Shown piece by piece: positions 41,941 through 48,790 of a stretch of DNA of 64,000 bases (position 1 is the first letter of the stretch; the number at the start of each line of letters is the position of its first letter). Made by a program: the position numbers and the translations under genes. Source of the DNA: Arthrobacter sp. AQ5-06 (GTDB taxonomy: Bacteria > Actinomycetota > Actinomycetes > Actinomycetales > Micrococcaceae). Under the pieces are notes generated by a model. The model saw only the letters and a list, made by a program, of their open reading frames with translations. It ran no database searches and was not told the origin of the DNA. Where the stretch lies: contig NZ_QMKP01000005.1 in assembly GCF_003287955.1 (NCBI RefSeq), forward strand, positions 62,001-126,000. The letters are read 5' to 3'.

Positions 41941-42765
41941 CTAACCAGCCCGTCCGACTACGACGGTGCCGTCCAGTTCTTCCGAGCGGACGGTCCTGGC
42001 CACGAAGCCCGCACTCGCCAAGATCGACGCCGTCCCTGCGGCCTGCCGCTCGCCGGTTTCGATGATGAGATTTCCGCCTGGTCGCAGCCATTCGTTAGCC
42101 TCCGCAGCGACGCGGCGGTGGAATTCGAGTCCGTCAGCGCCGCCGTCGAGCGACCACAACGGTTCGTGCTCGCGTGCCTCGTGCGGCATGGTGTTGATCG
42201 CGCCCGTCGGGACATAAGGGGCGTTGACCGCCAGGACGTGAATCTTCCCCTTGATGGCGGGCGGCAGTGCATCGAACAGGTCCCCCTGGTGTACCTCACC
42301 ACCCACACGGTCAATGTTCCGACGGGCGCAGGCCACCGCAGCCGGGTCAATGTCCGCTGCATGGAGCTCCAGCCCCGCAATCCGGAAGGCGATGGCAGCA
42401 CCCACTGCACCGGACCCACAACAAAGGTCCACAACCATGGCGGGCTCCGAACCATTCCAGCGCTCCCGCATCGGGTCCGCCGAGAGCAGGGCTGCGGCCT
42501 CATTCACCAAAAGCCCGGTGCGGCGGCGCGGAACAAAAACCCCGGCATCGAGCTCAATCCGGAGTCCGCAGAACTCTGCCCAGCCGAGGATGTGCTCCAG
42601 GGGATACCCGGCAACGCGCCTTTCCACCGCCGAAGCGATCTGGGCCGGGCCGGACACTGCGGTCAGGAGAAGCTGGGCTTCCTCCTCCGCAAAGACGCAC
42701 CCGGCCGAGCGAAGCCGCTCAGCGATCCCCAAAAGGGACTCAACATGAAATTCAGTGGCTGACAT
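41941..42765 (-). CDS. PrmC-related N5-glutamine methyltransferase paralogue
   Basis: A 274-residue protein of the HemK/PrmC-related group. The N-terminal helical domain is like that of PrmC (RRVAGYPLEHILGWAEFCGL). The SAM motif is VVDLCCGSGAVGAA. The catalytic NPPY of PrmC is NAPY here (AVNAPYVPTGAI), as in the PrmC-related branch I know as TIGR03704. The C-terminal part has GGNLIIETGERQA. The true housekeeping prmC would sit by prfA, which is absent here, so this is a second copy with an unknown target. GAAAGG precedes the ATG at 42765. Confidence 0.82.
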   Translation of the reverse strand: MSATEFHVESLLGIAERLRSAGCVFAEEEAQLLLTAVSGPAQIASAVERRVAGYPLEHILGWAEFCGLRIELDAGVFVPRRRTGLLVNEAAALLSADPMRERWNGSEPAMVVDLCCGSGAVGAAIAFRIAGLELHAADIDPAAVACARRNIDRVGGEVHQGDLFDALPPAIKGKIHVLAVNAPYVPTGAINTMPHEAREHEPLWSLDGGADGLEFHRRVAAEANEWLRPGGNLIIETGERQAAGTASILASAGFVARTVRSEELDGTVVVGRAG

Positions 42766-42872
42766 AGGTAAACCTTTCCGCGATCTGATGGGCGCCGAGC
42801 GCCATCGCCCGCCTCTGAATGTACGCGAAGGTAGCCTCTGGCGGCCTGTCTCAAAAGACTGGATTTATTCAG

Positions 42873-42886
42873 TGCAAGCGCTTACA
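42873..42886. promoter_or_regulatory. LacI-type operator before the alpha-amylase (TGCAAGCGCTTACA)
   Basis: A 14-bp palindrome with one mismatched pair sharing AAGCGCTTAC with the operator at 8507-8518. TACAGT at 42883-42888, overlapping it, could be the -10 box of the amylase promoter. Shared control with the GH65 phosphorylase operon is the simplest reading. Confidence 0.72.
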
Positions 42887-43022
42887 GTGTGCCGTGGTTC
42901 ACATGGCGATCGTTCCCTGATGGCCTGCGCGAACCGCACATCTGACCGCCAACTGACGCCACCACACTCGCATCTCCACAGCACCCTGTACAGCATCGCC
43001 GCTACCAGGAAGGTCTCCTGAC

Positions 43023-46000
43023 GTGAAAACACGCACCCGCAGAGGCTCAAACCAACGCCTCAACTACCCGATAACATCATGGCTGGGACTGCTCGCAGCA
43101 GCCGTGGCCGTGTCGACTTCCGTCCTCCCTGCGCACGCGGCGCCGGGCCCGAAAGACCCGGGGTCGTCGTCGGCCCTTCACTCGCTCCGCGCCCCGGTGA
43201 CGGACGAGAATTTCTACTTTGTGATGGCCGACCGATTCAGCAACGGGGACACAACCAATGACGACGGCGGCTTGGGTAACAACGCCATGATGTCCGGCTT
43301 CGATCCCACGAAAAAGGGCTTCTATAACGGCGGCGACCTGGCCGGACTGCTCGACAAGATCGATTACATCCAGGGTCTGGGCACCACGTCCATCTGGCTC
43401 ACCCCCAGCTTCAAGAACAAGGCGGTTCAGCCCGAGGACAATTCGGCCGGCTATCACGGCTACTGGATCACCGACTTCACCCAGATCGACCCCCACCTGG
43501 GCACCAACGACGAGTTGAAGGCCCTCATCGACGAAGCCCACTCGCGCGGCATGAAGGTGTACTTCGACATCATCACCAACCACACCGCGGACGTGATCGG
43601 CTACGAAGAGGGCGCCCGCAAGACCTACGTTTCCAAGGACGCCGAGCCATACAAGTCGGCTGCCGGCGACGAGTTCGATGACCGCGACTTCGCAGGGTCG
43701 AAGGATTTCCCGGAGCTTGATGTCAAGACGTCCTTCCCCTACGTTCCCGTTCTGGACCCGGCGGAACAAAACCTGAAAGTTCCCGCCTGGCTGAACGATC
43801 CCACGCTGTACCACAACCGCGGCGACACCACCTTCGTAGGCGAAGACTCCTACTATGGCGACTTTTTCGGATTGGATGACCTCTTCACCGAGAACCCCAG
43901 AGTGGTGGACGGCATGGAGGAGATCTACAAGACCTGGATCGGCGATTTCGGGGTGGACGGCTTCCGCATAGACACCATGAAGCACGTCAACAATGAGTTC
44001 TGGCAGGAATTCGGCCCGGAGGTGCTCACCTACGCCAAGGCGCAGGGCAAGGACGAGTTCTTTATGTTCGGCGAAGTCTTCGACACGTCCAAGTCGTTCA
44101 CCTCGCAGTTCACCACCCGCAACCAGATGCAGGCCGTGCTGGACTTCCCGTTCCAGGACGCCGCCCGCAACTTCGCCTCCAAGAGCCAGGACACCCGCTC
44201 CCTGCAGACCTTCTTCGCCGGCGACGACTGGTACACCGACGTCGATTCCAACGTCTACCAACTCCCCACCTTCCTGGGTAACCACGACATGGGCCGCATC
44301 GGCAGCTTCATCGCGGCCGACAACCCGGGGTCAACCGACACGGAGCAGGTGGCCCGCGACCAGCTGGCCCACGAGCTGATGTACTTCTCCCGCGGAAATC
44401 CGGTGATCTACTACGGCGACGAGCAGGGCTTCACCGGCCCGGGCGGTGACCAGGACGCACGGCAGACGCTCTTCGCCAGCCAGGTGCCGGAGTACCTCGA
44501 CGACGACCTGCTGGGCACCGATGCCACGCACGCCACCGACAACTTCAACGCCGATCACCCGCTGTACGCCAAGATCAGCCAACTCGCCGCCCTGGCCAAG
44601 GAGCACCGGGCCCTGCGTGACGGCGCCCACCAACACCGCTACGCCTCCGAAGGGCCCGGGATCTACGCCTTTTCCCGCACGGACGCGGAGGACCAGCGCG
44701 AGTACGTGGTGGCCCTGAACAACAGCGAGCAGCCGCAGACCGCCGAGGTTCCTACGTACATCGGCAAGCGCAATTACACACGGATTTACGGCACCGGCGC
44801 AGGCGAGGTGAAATCCTCCGCGGACGGCAAGCTGACGGTCACCGTCCCCCCGCTCTCCGCCGTTGTCTACCAGTCATCGGGCCGCATTCCGCACTCCAAG
44901 GCGGCTCCCGCCGTCGCGCTTCAGGAACCTGCCGCGGCACCTGCGGACAACGGCCGGATCAGAGTAACGGCCGACGTCGGCGGGACTTCGTTCTACGAGG
45001 TCACCTTTGAGGCCAGGACGGCGGGCGGTGGCTGGGCGCCGATCGGCACCGACGACACCGCGCCTTACCAGGTGTTTCACGACGTCGCCGCCTTGGATGC
45101 AGGCACCGTCCTCGACTACCGCGCCACAGTGCTGGACAATGGGGGCCACAGAGCCACCAGCCAGTCCCGGACGACGGCGGTTCCGGCACCGGTCCTGACC
45201 ATGCAGAAACCTGTGGAAGGCAGCAGCGTGGAAGGGTCAGTGGAGCTGAGCGCCACCGCAGATCCGGAGAAGTCCAGTCATGTGGTGTCCTTCGAGCGCA
45301 GCATCGCCGGCGGCGAATGGACCGCCTTGGGCTCTGATGACTCGTCTCCGGTGTACTCGGTGACCGATGACCTAGCAGCCCTGGACCTCGACGACGGCAC
45401 CCTGGTCCAATACCGCGCCACCATGACCGGCCCCGGCTTCAGCGTGGCCAGCGAACCGCGGACGGCGACGGTGGGCGCGGCTCCGCAGCCGGATTCGGTG
45501 ACCGTGGCCGGGTCGCTGAACTCCGAGCTGGGTTGCCCTGCGGATTGGGACCCGGCCTGCCCAGCAGCGTTCATGACCCTGGACCCGGCGGACACCATCT
45601 GGCGGCTGACTGTGGACCTGCCGGCCGGGCAGTACGAATACAAGGCCGCGCTCAACGGCAACTGGGACGTGAACTATGGCGCCGACGGAGTCCTCGACGG
45701 CAGCAACATCGTGTTGGATCACCCTGGCGGGGCCGTCACGTTCCGCTACGACATCAGCACGCAGGTCCTCAGCGCCGGGTACGCCTCACAACAGCCGCAG
45801 GCGGTTTCGGCCGTGGGAAGCATGGGGTTGGAGCTTGGCTGCGCGGATGACTGGCTGCCCGGGTGTGACCAGGCCCAGTTGACCCTGGACCCGGCAACCC
45901 TGGTGTGGAAGCTGACCGTGCCGGACCTGCCGGCGGGCAGCTACGAATTCAAGGCGGCTTTGGATCGTTCCTGGAGTGTCAGCTACGGGGTTGGCGGAGC

Positions 46001-46091
46001 ATCCCCTGGTGCCAACATTCCGTTTGAGCACGACGGCGGAGCGGTCACCTTCCGGTACGACCACTTCACCCACCTGCTCACGGCGGGTTAG
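43023..46091 (+). CDS. Secreted multidomain alpha-amylase (GH13)
   Basis: A 1022-residue extracellular starch-degrading enzyme. Signal peptide: basic start, hydrophobic core SWLGLLAAAVAVSTSVLP, likely cut at AHA-A (residue 39-40). The GH13 barrel holds nucleophile Asp317 (VDGFRIDTMKH), acid/base Glu351 (FGEVFD) and Asp422 (LGNHDMGRI). After a beta domain (to about 620) come two Ig-like modules of about 95 residues. Two tandem modules of about 95 residues follow, each with VGS-ELGC-DW-P-C-LTLDP-WKLT-LPAG-YEFKAAL, like the X25 modules of amylopullulanases. The start is the GTG at 43023. Confidence 0.93.
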   Translation: MKTRTRRGSNQRLNYPITSWLGLLAAAVAVSTSVLPAHAAPGPKDPGSSSALHSLRAPVTDENFYFVMADRFSNGDTTNDDGGLGNNAMMSGFDPTKKGFYNGGDLAGLLDKIDYIQGLGTTSIWLTPSFKNKAVQPEDNSAGYHGYWITDFTQIDPHLGTNDELKALIDEAHSRGMKVYFDIITNHTADVIGYEEGARKTYVSKDAEPYKSAAGDEFDDRDFAGSKDFPELDVKTSFPYVPVLDPAEQNLKVPAWLNDPTLYHNRGDTTFVGEDSYYGDFFGLDDLFTENPRVVDGMEEIYKTWIGDFGVDGFRIDTMKHVNNEFWQEFGPEVLTYAKAQGKDEFFMFGEVFDTSKSFTSQFTTRNQMQAVLDFPFQDAARNFASKSQDTRSLQTFFAGDDWYTDVDSNVYQLPTFLGNHDMGRIGSFIAADNPGSTDTEQVARDQLAHELMYFSRGNPVIYYGDEQGFTGPGGDQDARQTLFASQVPEYLDDDLLGTDATHATDNFNADHPLYAKISQLAALAKEHRALRDGAHQHRYASEGPGIYAFSRTDAEDQREYVVALNNSEQPQTAEVPTYIGKRNYTRIYGTGAGEVKSSADGKLTVTVPPLSAVVYQSSGRIPHSKAAPAVALQEPAAAPADNGRIRVTADVGGTSFYEVTFEARTAGGGWAPIGTDDTAPYQVFHDVAALDAGTVLDYRATVLDNGGHRATSQSRTTAVPAPVLTMQKPVEGSSVEGSVELSATADPEKSSHVVSFERSIAGGEWTALGSDDSSPVYSVTDDLAALDLDDGTLVQYRATMTGPGFSVASEPRTATVGAAPQPDSVTVAGSLNSELGCPADWDPACPAAFMTLDPADTIWRLTVDLPAGQYEYKAALNGNWDVNYGADGVLDGSNIVLDHPGGAVTFRYDISTQVLSAGYASQQPQAVSAVGSMGLELGCADDWLPGCDQAQLTLDPATLVWKLTVPDLPAGSYEFKAALDRSWSVSYGVGGASPGANIPFEHDGGAVTFRYDHFTHLLTAG

Positions 46092-46114
46092 GGCCCAGCA
46101 CTGCGTACATCGCG

Positions 46115-46170
46115 ATGCGGGGTGCCGGCGGTCGTTCCGAGGTTTCGGAACGCCGCATGGTGACCCCGCT
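46115..46170. terminator. Stem-loop between amylase and the lactate-locus regulator
   Basis: A long imperfect stem. Its core is GTTCCGA/TCGGAAC, extended by GCGG/CCGC and GCGGGGT/ACCCCGC pairs. It lies between two convergent genes and may stop transcription from both sides; there is no T-run. Confidence 0.5.
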
Positions 46171-46184
46171 TTGCGGTGTGCCAG

Positions 46185-46877
46185 TTACTCCGGCAGCAAC
46201 CCTGACGGGTACCCGGCCTCCGGACCGGCGCTTCCTCCCATAGCGGCGACCAGCCGTTCACGCGCCCGCCCAAGGTGTTCGTCCAGCAGTTCAGCTGCGG
46301 CCTCGCCTTGGCCGCCCTCTATCAGTTCAAGGATTTTCTGGTGTTCGGCCAGAATCAGTTCCGTGTCCAGGAGGTGCAAGGACTGGACCCGGACCATGCA
46401 CAGCCGCACCTCACCCACAAGCGAGCGGTACATCCGGCTGATGCGCTCATTGCCCACTGCGTCGATCAGACTTGTGTGGAAGCGCATGTCAGGTTCCACG
46501 ACGTCCAGTGGTGCGCCCGTCTTCACTGCCGCGATGTCGCGGTTGGCCTGAACAGCCTCTTGCGGCACGTCTTTCGTGCGCGCCAACCGGCGGAGTACTT
46601 CGCTTTCCAGATATGCACGCGCCAGATAGATGTCCCGCACTGATTCCGGCCCCAGTTCCACCACTCGTGCGGTCTTGTGCGTGCCCCGGTCCAGCAGCCC
46701 CTCCGCGACGAGCTTCTCGATCGAAGCCTTGGCGGTGGGACGTGCCACTTCATAGGACGTGGCGACGTCTGTCTCAGTGAGCGCCTCGCCGGAACCCAGC
46801 TCACCCGAGAACACGCGGCTCCGCAGATCCGCAGCGATCGCGTCCACGATTGAGACTGCTGCAATGCGGCCGGCCAT
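46185..46877 (-). CDS. GntR-family regulator (FCD domain), probable lactate-responsive LldR
   Basis: A 230-residue FadR-subfamily regulator. The winged helix (about 1-70) has IAADLRSRVFSGELGSGEALTETDVATSYEVARPTAKASIEKLVAEGLL. The FCD domain has RAYLESEVLRRLA, DMRFHTSLIDAVGNERISRMYRSL and EHQKILELIEGGQGEAAAELLDEH, keeping the metal-binding Asp/His set. The start is the ATG at 46877, which has GGAGAGGGAG upstream. A longer frame of 31 more codons lies in the operator region. It is divergent from the lactate permease, so LldR-like control by lactate is likely. Confidence 0.85.
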   Translation of the reverse strand: MAGRIAAVSIVDAIAADLRSRVFSGELGSGEALTETDVATSYEVARPTAKASIEKLVAEGLLDRGTHKTARVVELGPESVRDIYLARAYLESEVLRRLARTKDVPQEAVQANRDIAAVKTGAPLDVVEPDMRFHTSLIDAVGNERISRMYRSLVGEVRLCMVRVQSLHLLDTELILAEHQKILELIEGGQGEAAAELLDEHLGRARERLVAAMGGSAGPEAGYPSGLLPE

Positions 46878-46917
46878 GCACACTCCCTCTCCAAGTCTTA
46901 TCCCAATTCCCCTAATC

Positions 46918-46971
46918 TTGCCAGACAAATCAACACATACACTTGACCTACATGTGTACTTGTTAGACAAT
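46918..46971 (+). promoter_or_regulatory. Lactate permease promoter with paired GntR operators
   Basis: TTGACC (46943-46948) and GACAAT (46966-46971) with a 17-nt spacer form a promoter. TTGCCAGACAA (46918-46928) and TTGTTAGACAA (46960-46970) fit the FadR-subfamily consensus TNGTNNNACNA, with one mismatch in the first. They are 42 bp apart, about four helical turns, and the second covers the -10 box. This suggests repression by a DNA loop or cooperative dimers. Confidence 0.65.
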
Positions 46972-47017
46972 CTAAAGGCGCCACGGTGTTGTGACGCCTA
47001 ACACAATCTGGAGACAT

Positions 47018-48790
47018 ATGTTTCAGCAGATCCTTGACCCCATTGCCGGGTCCCTAGTGATTTCGGCGCTTTGCGCGGCACTTCCCCTCGTCCTGCTCTT
47101 CGTTCTGCTCGGCGTTTTCAAGGTCAAGGCACCCAAGGCTGCCCTTGCCAGCCTCGCCCTGTCCCTCGTTCTGGCCATCGTTGGCTGGCAGATGCCGGTC
47201 AACCAAGCCTTGAGCGCCACCGCGGCCGGCATCTTCTATGGCCTGTTCCCCATCCTGTGGATCCTGGTCAACGCGCTGTGGATCTACCGGCTCACCGTGG
47301 CCACGCCCTGGTTCGAAGTGCTGGGGCGCACCATCCGTTCCATCTCGAACGACCTCAGGATCCTGTCCATCCTGATCGCCTTCTGCTTCGGCGCCCTGCT
47401 GGAATCCCTGGCCGGATTCGGCGCGCCTGTGGCGATCTCTGCCGCCATGCTGATGGCTGCCGGAATGAAGCCCTTGAAGTCGGCCATTGTGTCGCTGCTC
47501 GCCAATACCGCTCCGGTAGCCTTCGGCGCGATGGCCGCGCCGATCATCGCCCTGAACGGCGTCACGGGCCTGCCGCTGAATGAGCTTTCTTCAATGGCCG
47601 GACGCCAGACGCCGTTCATCGCCCTGATCGTTCCGCTTCTGCTGGTGTTCATCGTGGACGGCCGTCGTGGCGTGAAGCAGACCTGGCCCGTGGCCCTCGT
47701 GGCAGGCGTCGCCTTCGGCGCGGCGCAGTTTGTAACCTCCAACTACTTCGCCGTGGAACTCACCGACGTTGTGGCCTCCGTCGTAACTGTGGCCGCCGTG
47801 CTGCTGATGCTGAAGGTGTGGCAGCCGAAAGAAACCGTCGGAATGGGAGGCGCCGTGGAGGCCGCGGAGGAAGCAGCGCAGGCAGCTGCCGTCGGCGCCC
47901 GCGCAGGTGCAGGCGCCGGTTCAGCCGCTTCAGCCGGTTCAGCGAGCGGAGCAGGCTCCGCCAGCTCAAAACACTCTGCCGGACCGCCCGCCTCGGCCGC
48001 CGCCGTGCTCACTGATAGTGGGGTGCCCACCGATAACACCCGGCCCGAACCGCGGCAGATCTGGATGGCGATCGCCCCTTACCTGATCATCATCGCGGTG
48101 TTCTCGGTGGCCCAGATTCCGTTCGTCAAGGCCTGGCTGAGCCAGGTTGGAAGCGTCACGTTCGCCTGGCCCGGGCTGGACATCACCGACTCGGCCGGCA
48201 AGCCTGTCGCGGCCACGAAGTTCAAGCTTGACCACCTCAAGGCGACCGGCACGCTGCTGATGCTCTCCGGCCTGCTGACCATGGTGCTTTACAAGATCAC
48301 TGCTTCACAGGGCCTGCGCATCTACCGGGACACCCTGGTCCAACTGCGCTGGACGATCGTTACCGTGACCGCCGTCCTTGGCCTCTCATTCGTGATGAAC
48401 CTCTCCGGCCAGACCACAACCCTGGGTTTCGCGCTGGCTTCCGCGGGCGGCCTCTTCGCCATACTCTCGCCCTTGATCGGATGGATCGGCGTCGCCCTCA
48501 CCGGCTCCGACACGTCCTCCAACTCCCTGTTCGGCCAGATGCAGGCCACCGCTGCGGAACAGACCGGCCTGTCTCCGGTGCTGATGGCCGCTGCCAACTC
48601 GTCCGCAGGGGTGATGGGCAAGATGCTGTCCCTGCAGAACCTGGCGGTGGCCTCGGCGGCGGTGGGCCTTGACGGTGCCGAGGGCACCCTCTTCCGGAAA
48701 CTTCTTGGCTGGAGCCTGGGCCTCCTGGCGCTCATCACTGTGCTGATCTTCCTGCAGTCCACCCCCGTGCTCGGCTGGATGGTCCCGTGA
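47018..48790 (+). CDS. lldP: L-lactate permease
   Basis: A 590-residue LctP-family lactate:proton symporter with about 13 membrane segments. Conserved parts are FYGLFPILWILVNALWIY, LIAFCFGALLESLAGFGAPVAI and GSDTSSNSLFGQMQ near the C-terminus. Between segments 7 and 8 (about residues 275-335) lies an unusual loop of Ala, Gly and Ser repeats (GARAGAGAGSAASAGSASG) that other members mostly lack. The start is the ATG at 47018 with GGAG 6 nt upstream. It overlaps the following dehydrogenase (TGATG), forming an uptake-oxidation pair. Confidence 0.9.
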   Translation: MFQQILDPIAGSLVISALCAALPLVLLFVLLGVFKVKAPKAALASLALSLVLAIVGWQMPVNQALSATAAGIFYGLFPILWILVNALWIYRLTVATPWFEVLGRTIRSISNDLRILSILIAFCFGALLESLAGFGAPVAISAAMLMAAGMKPLKSAIVSLLANTAPVAFGAMAAPIIALNGVTGLPLNELSSMAGRQTPFIALIVPLLLVFIVDGRRGVKQTWPVALVAGVAFGAAQFVTSNYFAVELTDVVASVVTVAAVLLMLKVWQPKETVGMGGAVEAAEEAAQAAAVGARAGAGAGSAASAGSASGAGSASSKHSAGPPASAAAVLTDSGVPTDNTRPEPRQIWMAIAPYLIIIAVFSVAQIPFVKAWLSQVGSVTFAWPGLDITDSAGKPVAATKFKLDHLKATGTLLMLSGLLTMVLYKITASQGLRIYRDTLVQLRWTIVTVTAVLGLSFVMNLSGQTTTLGFALASAGGLFAILSPLIGWIGVALTGSDTSSNSLFGQMQATAAEQTGLSPVLMAAANSSAGVMGKMLSLQNLAVASAAVGLDGAEGTLFRKLLGWSLGLLALITVLIFLQSTPVLGWMVP

